From: Streptosporangium sp. NBC_01755
GTDB taxonomy: Bacteria > Actinomycetota > Actinomycetes > Streptosporangiales > Streptosporangiaceae
DNA: 64,000 nucleotides
Direction: 5' to 3'
Assembly: GCF_035917995.1 (NCBI RefSeq)
Contig: NZ_CP109131.1
Coordinates: forward strand, 1,116,001-1,180,000
The translations under genes were made by a program, and so were the position numbers. Position 1 is the stretch's first letter, and each line of letters begins with the position of its first letter. The notes under the pieces are model-generated. The model searched no databases. It was given only the letters and a program-made list of their open reading frames with translations, and was not told where the DNA came from. Positions 18,974 through 27,519 of the stretch are shown piece by piece.

Positions 18974-19864
18974 ATGACGCGGGTGGTCGTGGTGGGCGAT
19001 CTCATGACCGATGCGGTCGCGAGAGCTCGCTACCCGTTGGCAAGGGCCAGCGACACACCGGCGGTCGTCACCATGCACGGCGGTGGCTCGGGGGCCAACA
19101 TCGCCTCCTGGCTCGCCGTCGAGGGCACGGAGGTCGCCTTCATCGGGCGGCGCGGCGCCGACATCACCGGCCGTAACCGCGACATGGAGTTGATGGGCTA
19201 CGGCGTCGACGCCCGCCTCGTCATGGATCCCGAGCGGCCGACCGGCACCTGCGTGGTGCTCGTCACCCACAAGGGCGAGCGCACCATGCTGTCCGACCCC
19301 GGCGCGAACGCGGCCCTGTCCCCCGAGGATCTGCCCCGTGACCTGTTCTCCCAGGGTGGGCACCTGCACCTGTCCGGCTACACGCTGATCAACGAGGGTT
19401 CACGCGAGGCCGGTATGGCGGCGCTGGAGATGGCTCGCCGCTCCGGGATGTCCGTCTCGGTCGACTGCTCCTCCTCCGCTCCTCTGGAGCGCACGGGTGC
19501 CGAGCCCTTCCTGGAGTGGACGCAGAGCGCCAAGCTGCTGTTCGCCAACGCCGACCAGGCGAAGGTCCTCACCGGCCGCGACGATCCCGCCGCCGCCGCC
19601 AAGGTCCTCACCGCCTGGTTCCCTCAGGTGGTCGTCAAGCTCCGTGACGAGGGCGCGCTCTGGTACGGCAACCGCCCCGACCCGATCAAGGTCCCCGCCG
19701 GGGCCGTGGAGCGCGTGGTCGACGGCACCGGCGCCGGTGACGCCTTCACCGCGGGCTTCCTGCCGGCATGGCTCGGCGGCAAACCCCCGGCCGAGGCCCT
19801 GGCCTCCGGCTGCCACCTGGCCTCCCGGGCCATCTCCCACCTGGGCGCCCGCCCCCGCCTCTAG
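18974..19864 (+). CDS. PfkB-family carbohydrate or nucleoside kinase
   Basis: The 296-residue ribokinase-fold enzyme has the N-terminal MHGGGSGANIASWLA substrate signature and the C-terminal GTGAGDAFTAGF signature with catalytic Asp256. The ATG at 18974 follows AGGTGG by 7 bases. It transfers phosphate from ATP to a sugar or nucleoside hydroxyl. The residues seen do not decide between ribokinase, pseudouridine kinase and related types. No sugar transporter or pseudouridine glycosidase is adjacent. It is followed by the inverted-repeat element and the end of the convergent recQ gene. Confidence 0.82.
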   Translation: MTRVVVVGDLMTDAVARARYPLARASDTPAVVTMHGGGSGANIASWLAVEGTEVAFIGRRGADITGRNRDMELMGYGVDARLVMDPERPTGTCVVLVTHKGERTMLSDPGANAALSPEDLPRDLFSQGGHLHLSGYTLINEGSREAGMAALEMARRSGMSVSVDCSSSAPLERTGAEPFLEWTQSAKLLFANADQAKVLTGRDDPAAAAKVLTAWFPQVVVKLRDEGALWYGNRPDPIKVPAGAVERVVDGTGAGDAFTAGFLPAWLGGKPPAEALASGCHLASRAISHLGARPRL

Positions 19865-19893
19865 CGAGGGTCCACCTGGTCGGGCGGACTCTC

Positions 19894-20057
19894 CTAGCTG
19901 GTGACCGCCAGGGCCTAGAGCACCGGTCAAGTAAGGACCAAGCGGTGTCCGGCCTTCGGTAAACCCGGGTCGCAACAGGTCGGCCTGGCCGCATCTGGTG
20001 TTGATCAACGCTCTGTGCGGTTACTTGACCGGCTCTCTAGCTGGTGACCGCCAGGGC
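19894..20057. mobile_element. Small inverted-repeat element flanked by a duplicated recQ 3' end
   Basis: Imperfect 20-bp terminal inverted repeats (CTAGAG.ACCGGTCAAGTAA, left 19915-19934, right 20021-20040, two mismatches) bound a ~126-bp segment. The flanking DNA CTAGCTGGTGACCGCCAGGGC (21 bp) is present both at 19894-19914 and at 20037-20057. The right copy encodes the last codons and stop of recQ. This fits a non-autonomous insertion or IS remnant with a long target duplication. No transposase is encoded. A 17-21 bp duplication is longer than most IS elements make, so a rearrangement origin is also possible. Confidence 0.55.
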
Positions 20058-22121
20058 GAGAGGCAGCACGGCGGGGGCTCCGGCGTGACGGAGCATGGCG
20101 GCTCCCAGGGTCATCGTCCAGCCCGTGTCGATCCGGTCGTCGACCAGAAGGAGCGGCCCTTGGGCCGAGACCACGGCCGCGCCCAGGGCGGAGGGCATGG
20201 CGAGGGTGCCCCGGATCGCCTGGACGCGCTGCGCGCTGTTGAACTGCCGTCCGGGCGGGCCCGACCGGTAGCCGAGGTCGCCCAGATAGGACAGGCGCCC
20301 CACCTGGGCCAGCCGCTCGGCCAGGTTGCGGACGAGTTGCGGGCGACTTCCCGAGGGCACCGCGACCACCCCGACCGGGCGCTGTGCCCACTCCCAGGAC
20401 GACAGCACCTTGACCACGGCGGCGAAGACGTCGTCGGGAACCGGCCCGTCGGCGGCTCCGTCGGCCAGGAGGCCGCGCAGGCGGTTGCCCCAGCCGATGT
20501 CGGTGAGCCTGCCCAGCACCCGCCCCGGCTCGGCGCCCAGTTCCGGCCTGATCCGGCCCTTGAGATCGGTCAGCCCCGTCGGCCACTGCCTGCGCGCCTC
20601 GACCTCCACCCCGGGCCTGCGGAGCCGATCGGCCGCCGACCGCACGGCCTGCTCGTCCACCTCGGGCGAGCGGTGCGTGCCGGTGCAGTTGTCGCAGCGC
20701 CCACACGGGGCGGCGGTGTCGTCGTCCAGGCGGCGGCGGAGGAACTCCTCCCGGCAGCCGGTGGTGTCGAGGTAGTCGAGCATGGCCCGCTGCTCTGCCT
20801 CCCGCTCGGCGGTGACCCTGGCGTAGCGCGGGGCGTCGTACTCCCAGGGCTCGCCGGTGGACTCCCAGCCGCCCTTGACCCGGCGCACGGCGCCGTCGAC
20901 GTCGAGGACCTTCAGCATGGTCTCAAGGCGGCTCCGGCTGAGATCCACCCGGTTCTCCAGGGCTGCCGTGGACATCACTCCGCCCTCCTCCAGCGCGGCC
21001 AGCACGGCCCGCACGACGGGCTCGGGCGGGAAGGCCAGCGAGGCGAAGTACGCCCAGATGTCGCGGTCCTCCGCACCGGGCAGCAGGATCACCTCTGCCC
21101 GCTCGACTCCTCGGCCCGCCCTTCCGACCTGCTGGTAGTAGGCCACCGGGGACTGCGGGGCCCCGACATGGACGACGAATCCCAGGTCGGGCTTGTCATA
21201 GCCCATGCCGAGCGCGGAGGTCGCGACCAGTGCCTTGATCTTGTTGTCCAGCAGTGCCTGCTCGGCGGCGAGCCGCTCGGCCTGTTCGGTCTGCCCGGAG
21301 TAGGCGGCCACCTCGTGGCCCTGCTCGCGCAGGTAGGCGGCGATCTCCTGGGCGGCGGCCACGGTGAGCGTGTAGACGATGCCGGAGCCGGGGAGCTCGT
21401 GCAGCGTACTGGCGAGCCAGGCCAGGCGCTGCTCGGCGCCGCGCAGGCGCACGACCCCGAGATGGAGGCTGTCGCGCTCCAGCGCGCCGCGCAGCACCAG
21501 CGTCTCCTCGCCCATCTGCTCGGCGACGTCGCGGGTGACCCTGGCATTGGCCGTGGCGGTGGTCGCGAGGATCGGCACGCCCTCGGTGAGCTCCTCGAAC
21601 ATCGTGCGCAGCCGCCGGTAGTCGGGGCGGAAGTCGTGGCCCCAGTCGGAGATGCAGTGCGCCTCGTCGACCACGATCAGGCCCGCGCTCTCGGCCAGCT
21701 CGGGCAGCACGTGGTCGCGGAAGTCGGGGTTGTTGAGCCGCTCGGGGCTGACCAGCAGCACGTCGACCTCGCCCTCGGCGACCTGGTTGTAGATCTGCTC
21801 CCACTCCTCGGGGTTGGCCGAGTTGACCGTGACCGCGTTGATCCCGGCGCGCTCGGCGGCGGCGATCTGGTTGCGCATCAGGGCCAGCAGCGGGGACACG
21901 ATGACGGTCGGCCCCTCACCCAGCTCGCGCAGGAGCGCGGTGGCGATGAAGTAGACGGCTGACTTGCCCCAGCCGGTGCGCTGCACCACGAGCACCCGGC
22001 GCCGGTCCATGACCAGTGCCCTGATGGCCGACCACTGGTCCTCGCGCAGCCGGGCGTGCTCCCCGGCGAGCGCCCGCAGCCGCCCCTCGGCCTCTTCTCG
22101 CAGCATCTGCTCTTCGCTCAC
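20037..22121 (-). CDS. recQ: RecQ-family ATP-dependent DNA helicase with C-terminal phosphoribosyltransferase-like tail
   Basis: The 694-residue protein has superfamily-2 motifs: Walker A RTGWGKS (Lys53), DEAH at 152-155 (VVDEAHCISDWGHDFRPDYR), TTATAN, and motif VI GRAGRG. A RecQ-type zinc site follows (CREEFLRRRL, CGRCDNC). The last ~100 residues carry LLLVDDRIDTGWTMT, the PRPP-loop signature of phosphoribosyltransferases, an extension known in actinobacterial RecQ relatives but absent from E. coli RecQ. It unwinds DNA 3' to 5' in repair. The start follows a weak ribosome site. The gene ends inside the right-hand repeat of the small element at 19.9-20.06 kb, which may have replaced its native downstream region. 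Confidence 0.85.
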   Translation of the reverse strand: MSEEQMLREEAEGRLRALAGEHARLREDQWSAIRALVMDRRRVLVVQRTGWGKSAVYFIATALLRELGEGPTVIVSPLLALMRNQIAAAERAGINAVTVNSANPEEWEQIYNQVAEGEVDVLLVSPERLNNPDFRDHVLPELAESAGLIVVDEAHCISDWGHDFRPDYRRLRTMFEELTEGVPILATTATANARVTRDVAEQMGEETLVLRGALERDSLHLGVVRLRGAEQRLAWLASTLHELPGSGIVYTLTVAAAQEIAAYLREQGHEVAAYSGQTEQAERLAAEQALLDNKIKALVATSALGMGYDKPDLGFVVHVGAPQSPVAYYQQVGRAGRGVERAEVILLPGAEDRDIWAYFASLAFPPEPVVRAVLAALEEGGVMSTAALENRVDLSRSRLETMLKVLDVDGAVRRVKGGWESTGEPWEYDAPRYARVTAEREAEQRAMLDYLDTTGCREEFLRRRLDDDTAAPCGRCDNCTGTHRSPEVDEQAVRSAADRLRRPGVEVEARRQWPTGLTDLKGRIRPELGAEPGRVLGRLTDIGWGNRLRGLLADGAADGPVPDDVFAAVVKVLSSWEWAQRPVGVVAVPSGSRPQLVRNLAERLAQVGRLSYLGDLGYRSGPPGRQFNSAQRVQAIRGTLAMPSALGAAVVSAQGPLLLVDDRIDTGWTMTLGAAMLRHAGAPAVLPLALAVTS

Positions 22122-22139
22122 CGGTCATTGGTACCAGGT

Positions 22140-22262
22140 CTCGCCGACTGTTTCACTTATGCGCTGGTCGGCACCTCCCGCCCGCTGTCGGTCGGCACCA
22201 CCTCCACCCTGTCCGCGCTGACGGCGGCCGCCGTCGCGGCCTACCGCGCCCGCGGCTCCTGA
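22140..22262 (+). pseudogene. Remnant of a SulP-type anion transporter
   Basis: A short stretch translates as DCFTYALVGTSRPLSVGTTS and on to TLSALTAAAVAAYRARGS, ending in TGA at 22260-22262. The YALxGTSRxLSVGxTS pattern is the conserved early transmembrane region of SulP permeases, which are normally over 450 residues. No start codon, upstream helices or downstream STAS domain remain. It is wedged between recQ and a truncated tauD, so it is a relic left by deletion. Confidence 0.5.
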
Positions 22263-22574
22263 ACGTCCAGGTGCTTCGAAGGTGTTGTCGCTGCGCCACT
22301 CGTCGCCGCCCTCGCCCTTGGGGTCGGTCTGGTCGAGGACGTGGATGGCGGTGCCGCCGTCCTTCCTGAAGGCGTGGTGGTTGATCGAACCGAAGTTCTC
22401 CGCGAAGCGGATGTGCTCTTCGTCACTGATGTGCTGGTCGCGGAAGAAGAGGACCTTGTGCTTCAGCCAGCCTCGCCGGATCTCCCGGACCTCCCCCTCC
22501 GACAGTGGCCTGCGCAGGTCGACGCCGTTCACCTCGGCACCGATGTGCCTGGTCACGGGCTTGAACTCGATCAT
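22263..22574 (-). pseudogene. Truncated TauD/TfdA-type Fe(II)/2-oxoglutarate dioxygenase
   Basis: The first ~100 codons read as a normal TauD N-terminus: IEFKPVTRHIGAEVNGVDL, LSEGEVREIRRGWLKHKVLF, then EWRSDNTFEAP. Homology stops at about 22263-22270, where the sulP remnant begins on the other strand. The distal iron His, the 2-oxoglutarate Arg and the C-terminal two thirds are missing. The HxD iron motif reads WRSD instead of WHxD, a CAC-to-CGC change. The ATG at 22574 has GGAGGGG upstream, so it may still be translated, but it cannot be an active dioxygenase. Confidence 0.75.
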
Positions 22575-22819
22575 TTTCGGACGCCCCTCCATCGTGGCCG
22601 TACGACATTCGCGAAGGTTGGGTCATCCTTACCCTCCCCTCTTTCCGAGCCTGGCCCGGCCCAATAAATCAAGCAATCACTTGGTCAAAAACATGCCGCG
22701 GGCCGGTGCCGGCCGAGAGTGGCCCCGGCCGCCGTGGACACACTCGTGAGGAAGTCACACCGGGTCGGCGGGGAGCGAGGGAGCTGGCAGGCTCCGCTCC
22801 GTGGTTTGATGCATCCACT

Positions 22820-23404
22820 ATGGACGTCACCACCTGGTATCTCGAACAGACCTCACGCTCGGACCTGCTGCCCGCGAAACCGCCGTCGATCGAGGTCGAC
22901 ATCGTGCACGCCGAGGTGCCTTCGCCCGAGTTCAGCCGGTTCCTCAGCACGGCCGTCGGCGGAGAGTGGCACTGGACCAACCGGCTGCCGTGGACCTGGC
23001 GCGAGTGGAGCGACTGGCTGGAGGGCGGCGTGGAGACCTGGGTGGCCTACCACCGCGGCACCCCCGTCGGCTACGTCGAGCTCGCCCCCCAGGACGGCGC
23101 GAGCGTCGAGATCACCTGCTTCGGCCTCCTGCCGTGGGCGATCGGCAGAGGCCTCGGCGGCCATCTGCTGGAGGTCGTCACCGCCAGGGCCTGGGACCTG
23201 GCCGACCGGCAGCCCGATCGGGAACCGACCCGGCGGGTGTGGCTGCACACCTGCTCCCTCGACAGCCCGGCGGCGCTCGCCAACTATCGGGCACGCGGCT
23301 TCAAGATCTACGACACCAAACTGAACGTGCCCGGCGACGAGTACGAAGGCGAGACCCCCGGCCCCTGGCCCGGAGCGGGCCCTCGGACCCGCGACACCCC
23401 CTGA
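22820..23404 (+). CDS. GNAT-family N-acetyltransferase
   Basis: The 194-residue protein is a GNAT fold: VETWVAYHRGTPVGYVEL (beta2-4), ITCFGLLPWAIGRGLGGHLL (acetyl-CoA loop with GRGLGG) and SPAALANYRARGFKIY (motif B). The start at MDVTTWYLEQ is chosen because homology-like sequence begins there; no clear ribosome site precedes it and a longer frame to 22706 is unsupported. A proline/glycine-rich tail closes the protein. The substrate is unknown. It precedes parC on the same strand with a 240-bp gap that carries a large palindrome, so cotranscription is doubtful. Confidence 0.75.
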   Translation: MDVTTWYLEQTSRSDLLPAKPPSIEVDIVHAEVPSPEFSRFLSTAVGGEWHWTNRLPWTWREWSDWLEGGVETWVAYHRGTPVGYVELAPQDGASVEITCFGLLPWAIGRGLGGHLLEVVTARAWDLADRQPDREPTRRVWLHTCSLDSPAALANYRARGFKIYDTKLNVPGDEYEGETPGPWPGAGPRTRDTP

Positions 23405-23473
23405 ACACCCCGCTCGAACGGCGGTGGCCCCCGGCGGCAGGCCGGGAAAGGCCCGGAGGTGTCGGATGAGCTG

Positions 23474-23502
23474 GGTATGGTATCGAGTCTCGGTACCATA
23501 CC
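23474..23502. promoter_or_regulatory. 29-bp near-perfect palindrome upstream of parC
   Basis: GGTATGGTATCGAG-T-CTCGGTACCATACC is a palindrome of two 14-bp arms around one central base, with a single T/C asymmetry. It lies 142 bp before the parC start and 69 bp after the GNAT stop. The size and symmetry suggest a dimeric repressor operator. The arms (GGTATGGTA) are AT-richer than the surroundings. Confidence 0.5.
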
Positions 23503-23644
23503 GTCGCCCTGTCACCGCTCTCCCGCCGGACGTCCCGTCCCGAGGCTCCCCGGGGAGCCGGTGCAGGCGGTTCGCCCACGAAGACAGAAGGAGGATGCGC
23601 CTCCCCCCCGGCCTGACGGCCGGGGCGCGCGCGCAGGAAATCAG

Positions 23645-26137
23645 ATGGCTCGACGGACGACCACACCCCCGACCGACGAGGGCTTCGAGGAGCGGATCGT
23701 CGACATCGACGTTTCCACCGAGATGCGCACCAGCTTCCTCGAATACGCATACTCGGTCATCTACCAGCGCGCGCTGCCGGACGCCAGGGACGGCCTCAAG
23801 CCGGTTCAGCGCCGCATCCTCTACTCGATGAGCGAGATGGGCCTGCGGCCCGACCGGGGCCACGTCAAGTCCTCGCGCGTCGTCGGCGACGTGATGGGCA
23901 AGCTCCACCCGCACGGCGACACCGCCATCTACGACGCGCTGGTCCGCATGGCCCAGCCGTTCTCGATGCGCCTGCCGCTCATCGACGGGCACGGCAACTT
24001 CGGCTCCCCGGACGACATGCCCGCCGCGATGCGTTACACCGAGGCCCGGCTGGCCTCGGCGGCCATGGCCGTGGTCCAGTCGATCGACGAGGACACCGTC
24101 GATTTCAAACCCAACTACGACGGCCAGGAGACCGAGCCCACGGTCATGCCGTCGGCCTTCCCCAACCTGCTGGTCAACGGGGCCACCGGCATCGCGGTCG
24201 GGATGGCCACCAACATGGCGCCGCACAACCTCGTCGAGGTCGTCGCCGCCGCCCGCCACCTGATCAAGAAGCCGGAGGCGACCCTCGACGACCTGATGCG
24301 GTTCGTCCCCGGCCCCGACCTGCCCACCGGCGGCACGATCATCGGCCTCGACGGCATTCGCGACGCGTACGCCAAGGGCCGCGGCACCTTCCGGATGCGC
24401 GCCAAGTGCGCCGTCGAGCAGGTCAGCCCCCGCCGCAAGGGCATCGTCGTCACCGAACTGCCTTTCAACGTCGGCCCCGAGCGCGTGGTCACCAAGATCA
24501 GGGAACTGGTCACCGCCAAGAAGCTCCAGGGCATCTCCGACCTCAAGGACCTCAGCGACCGGCACAAGGGCCTCAGCCTGGTCATCGAGATCAAGAACGG
24601 CTTCATCCCCGAGGCCGTGCTGGAGGAGCTTTACCGGCTCACGCCGATGGAGGAGACCTTCGGCATCAACAACGTCGCGCTGGTCGACGGCGAGCCGCGC
24701 ACGCTGGGCCTGCGCGAACTGCTCCAGGTCTACGTCGACCACCGCATCGACGTGGTCCGCCGCCGCTCGCTGTACCGCCGGCGCAAGCGCGAGGAGCGAC
24801 TGCACCTCGTCGAGGGCCTCGCCATCGCCCTGCTCAACATCGACGAGGTGATCCGGGTCATCCGCTCCTCCGATGACTCCGCCCAGGCCCGCGAGCGCCT
24901 GACGCAGGCATTCCAGCTGTCGGAGATCCAGGCCAACTACATCCTCGACACCCCGCTGCGCCGCCTGACCCGCTACGACAAGCTGGAGCTCGACCGCGAG
25001 AGCCAGACGCTGCGCGACGAGATCGCCGAGCTGACCGCGATCCTGTCCTCCGACGACAGGCTCCGCAAGGTCGTCTCCGACGAGCTTGCCCAGATCTCCA
25101 AGACCTTCGGCACCCCGCGCCGCACGGTGCTGCTGGAGTCCTCGGGGGTCGCGAGGAACGTCTCGGCTCCCCTGGAGGTGGCCGATGACCCCTGCCTGGT
25201 GCTGTTCTCGTCCACCGGGCTGCTGGCCCGCACGACCGACGCCTCGCCACTGGCGGGCGACGGCGACCGCTCGGCCCACGACGTGCTGGTCTCCGCGGTG
25301 CGGAGCACCGTCAGGGGCGAGGTGGGCGTGGTCACCAACCAGGGGCGGATGATCCGGGTCCAGGTGGTCGACCTGCCCACGCTGCCCCGCTCGGCCAACC
25401 CGCCGTCGCTGTCCGGAGGCCACCCGGTCGCCGAGTACGTCACCTTCAACCCGGGCGAGACCGTCGTCGGCGTCGGCTCGCTCGACCCCGAAGGACCCGG
25501 CCTGGCACTGGGCACCGCGCAGGGCGTGGTCAAGCGGGTCGTCCCCGACTACCCGGCCAACCGCGACGACTTCGAGGTCATCGGCCTCAAGGACGGCGAC
25601 AGCGTGGTGGGCGCGGTGGAGCTGACGAGTGAGGACCATGACCTGGTCTTCATCACCTCGGAGGCCCAGCTGCTGCGCTACCCCGCCTCCGTCGTCCGCC
25701 CGCAGGGCCGCCCGGCGGGCGGCATGGCCGGCGTGCGGCTGGACGGAGGTGCCGTGGTGGTCTGGTTCGGCGCGGTCGACCCCTCCCGCGAGTCGCAGGT
25801 CGTGACGATCGCCGGCTCCTCGACCGCACTGCCCGGCACCCAGATCGGCGGCGCCAAGGTCTCCGACTTCGCCGAATACCCGCCAAAGGGCCGCGGCACC
25901 GGCGGTGTCCGCGTCCAGCGGTTCCTCAAGGGCGAGGACGTCCTGCTGCTCGCCTGGGCGGGCCCCGGCCCGGCTCGCGCGGTCTCGTCCGTCGGCAAGC
26001 CCGCGCCGCTCCCCGAGGAGCCGGGCCGCCGCGACGGCTCCGGTGTCCGGCTCACCCACACCGTGGCGGCCGTGGGCGGCGCTCTCTGCGCCGAAGGCGA
26101 CCGGAAGGGCCAGGGGGCCGACACCCCCCCGGAATGA
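23645..26137 (+). CDS. parC: DNA topoisomerase IV subunit A (ParC-like GyrA paralogue)
   Basis: The 830-residue type IIA topoisomerase A subunit cleaves and rejoins DNA to decatenate chromosomes with ParE. Visible features are the breakage-reunion N-terminus ([19 protein letters not shown]), the quinolone-region [17 protein letters not shown] and active-site Tyr131 in [10 protein letters not shown]-terminal beta-pinwheel follows. The ATG at 23645 is preceded by AGGAAA 4 bases away; the open frame extends further upstream without family similarity. Assignment to ParC rather than GyrA rests on the hrdB/DUF7455/parE neighbourhood, which matches the topoisomerase IV locus of Streptomyces. Confidence 0.88.
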   Translation: MARRTTTPPTDEGFEERIVDIDVSTEMRTSFLEYAYSVIYQRALPDARDGLKPVQRRILYSMSEMGLRPDRGHVKSSRVVGDVMGKLHPHGDTAIYDALVRMAQPFSMRLPLIDGHGNFGSPDDMPAAMRYTEARLASAAMAVVQSIDEDTVDFKPNYDGQETEPTVMPSAFPNLLVNGATGIAVGMATNMAPHNLVEVVAAARHLIKKPEATLDDLMRFVPGPDLPTGGTIIGLDGIRDAYAKGRGTFRMRAKCAVEQVSPRRKGIVVTELPFNVGPERVVTKIRELVTAKKLQGISDLKDLSDRHKGLSLVIEIKNGFIPEAVLEELYRLTPMEETFGINNVALVDGEPRTLGLRELLQVYVDHRIDVVRRRSLYRRRKREERLHLVEGLAIALLNIDEVIRVIRSSDDSAQARERLTQAFQLSEIQANYILDTPLRRLTRYDKLELDRESQTLRDEIAELTAILSSDDRLRKVVSDELAQISKTFGTPRRTVLLESSGVARNVSAPLEVADDPCLVLFSSTGLLARTTDASPLAGDGDRSAHDVLVSAVRSTVRGEVGVVTNQGRMIRVQVVDLPTLPRSANPPSLSGGHPVAEYVTFNPGETVVGVGSLDPEGPGLALGTAQGVVKRVVPDYPANRDDFEVIGLKDGDSVVGAVELTSEDHDLVFITSEAQLLRYPASVVRPQGRPAGGMAGVRLDGGAVVVWFGAVDPSRESQVVTIAGSSTALPGTQIGGAKVSDFAEYPPKGRGTGGVRVQRFLKGEDVLLLAWAGPGPARAVSSVGKPAPLPEEPGRRDGSGVRLTHTVAAVGGALCAEGDRKGQGADTPPE

Positions 26138-26157
26138 CCCTCACCCCCCGTGTGGGA

Positions 26158-26198
26158 CCCCACGGAGCCCCCGCCAGGACGGCGTGGGCTCCGTGGGG
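26158..26198 (+). terminator. 13-bp stem terminator after parC
   Basis: CCCCACGGAGCCC (26158-26170) pairs perfectly with GGGCTCCGTGGGG (26186-26198) around a 15-base loop, 20 bp after the parC stop and before a convergent gene. Confidence 0.8.
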
Positions 26199-26332
26199 CC
26201 GGGGAGGGGTGACGGGTCCCGCGCACCGAGCGCCGACGTCGCGTCCCCGGAACCCGGCGACGCCGCCCGGCAGATCTCGGGTTCCGGATGCGCGTCCCCT
26301 CCCGCGCGGCGCTCAGAATCCGCCCGGGACCT

Positions 26333-26650
26333 TCAGGTGAGGGCCCCCTGGAGCGCGAACCTGATGGCCATCAGCAGTTGCCAGGGCTCGCCCGACTCCC
26401 AGAAGCGGACGACCCTGGCGACTCGATCCGGCGGATCGAACTCACCGGCCCCGTACGGGCCGAAACACCCCGCCTCCACGAGGACGGCCACGAACGGGTC
26501 GTCGTCCTTCAGGGACCGGGTATAGGCCGCCGCGTCGAGCAGGGCCAGTGCCGAGCGCGCGTTGCGCCCCCCGTCCCTGGCCTCCACACGGTCCAGCTTC
26601 CGCCTGCCCTGGTCACGGAGATAGTCGGCCAGCGATTCGGTCCTGCTCAT
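26333..26650 (-). CDS. Conserved-looking 105-residue protein of unknown function
   Basis: The product starts MSRTESLADYLRDQGRRKLD and includes DAAAYTRSLKDDDPFVAVLV and RFWESGEPWQLLMAIRFALQ. It is helical with no cysteine cluster, signal peptide or membrane span. The ATG at 26650 is chosen because GGGGAGGG lies just upstream (with a very short spacing of about 3 bases). The family is not recognised. It is convergent with parC and divergent from the carbonic anhydrase gene. Confidence 0.55.
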   Translation of the reverse strand: MSRTESLADYLRDQGRRKLDRVEARDGGRNARSALALLDAAAYTRSLKDDDPFVAVLVEAGCFGPYGAGEFDPPDRVARVVRFWESGEPWQLLMAIRFALQGALT

Positions 26651-26817
26651 TACCCTCCCCAACTCCCGGACTTTGAGTGACGACATCATCACCCACTGTG
26701 GGTGTCGGCGGTGGGATCTTGGTGAAGTCGTCACTCGATGCGCCCCCGACGACTCTCGCCAAACGGGTATGACGCATCATTAATCCGTTAGCTCCATCGA
26801 CCGAGGGATACACGTAC

Positions 26818-27312
26818 GTGAGTGCCTTTGACGACCTGCTGGCCGCCAACGAGGAGTTCTCCGCCACGTTCACCGACTCAGAGCTGACCGGCAAGGCCGC
26901 TCGCGGCCTCGCGGTGGTCACCTGCATGGACTCACGGATCGATCCGCTGGGTCTCTTCGGGCTGAAGCCGGGCGACGCCAAGATCCTCCGCAACGCCGGG
27001 GCCAGGGTGACCGACGACGTGCTGCGCACACTCGTCCTGGCGGTCAACCTGCTGGCGGTGGAGCGGGTGCTGGTCATGCCGCACACCGACTGCGGCATGA
27101 CCAAGGTCACCGACGGCGAGGTGCATGCGATCGCCGCCCGGCGCGGCGTCGACACCCGGAGCCTGGACTTCCACACCGTCCCCGACCAGGACGCTGCGCT
27201 GCGCCACGACCTCACCCGGATCAGGACCAGCCCGTTCCTTCCGGCGGGCATGCCGGTGGGCGGCGCCGTCTACGACGTGCACACCGGCAAGCTGATGCCG
27301 GTCGAGATCTGA
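26818..27312 (+). CDS. Beta-class carbonic anhydrase
   Basis: The 164-residue enzyme interconverts CO2 and bicarbonate. The zinc and catalytic residues are visible: Cys36-x-Asp38-x-Arg40 in TCMDSRID and His89-x-x-Cys92 in PHTDCGM. The length fits the short beta-CA type known from mycobacteria (Rv1284-like). The GTG at 26818 has GAGGGA about 10 bases upstream. It stands alone, followed by two hairpins. Bicarbonate supply for acyl-CoA carboxylases such as the accD product is a plausible role but there is no operon link. Confidence 0.9.
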   Translation: MSAFDDLLAANEEFSATFTDSELTGKAARGLAVVTCMDSRIDPLGLFGLKPGDAKILRNAGARVTDDVLRTLVLAVNLLAVERVLVMPHTDCGMTKVTDGEVHAIAARRGVDTRSLDFHTVPDQDAALRHDLTRIRTSPFLPAGMPVGGAVYDVHTGKLMPVEI

Positions 27313-27330
27313 GCCTCGGGATCCGCTCCC

Positions 27331-27360
27331 GGTTCCGCCCGGCCCCGCCCGGACGGAACC
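27331..27360 (+). terminator. Hairpin after carbonic anhydrase
   Basis: GGTTCCG (27331-27337) pairs with CGGAACC (27354-27360), with extra CCGG/CCGG pairing inside. It lies 18 bp after the carbonic anhydrase stop. Confidence 0.6.
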
Positions 27361-27411
27361 GGTCTTCCCGCGCCACGCCCGGCGCCGACGTCATGGGGGC
27401 GCCCGCCAGGT

Positions 27412-27438
27412 GACCGGCCCCGCTGAGCGGGGCCGGTC
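27412..27438. terminator. Perfect 12-bp stem hairpin between convergent genes
   Basis: GACCGGCCCCGC and GCGGGGCCGGTC pair perfectly around TGA. The right arm is followed by a second partial copy (AGCGGGGCCGGTCAGCGG). It lies between the carbonic anhydrase and the end of parE and may stop transcription from either side. Confidence 0.7.
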
Positions 27439-27519
27439 AGCGGGGCCGGTCAGCGGCGGCAAGGCACTCAGAGACGGCCTTGGCGCGAAATGGCCGGGAG
27501 CCCGATGATGCCGCCGCCC

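Noticed and set aside
22853..26059. A 1068-codon minus-strand frame
   Set aside because: It is antisense to the GNAT gene and parC and reads as low-complexity Asp/Gly/Val residues typical of shadow frames.
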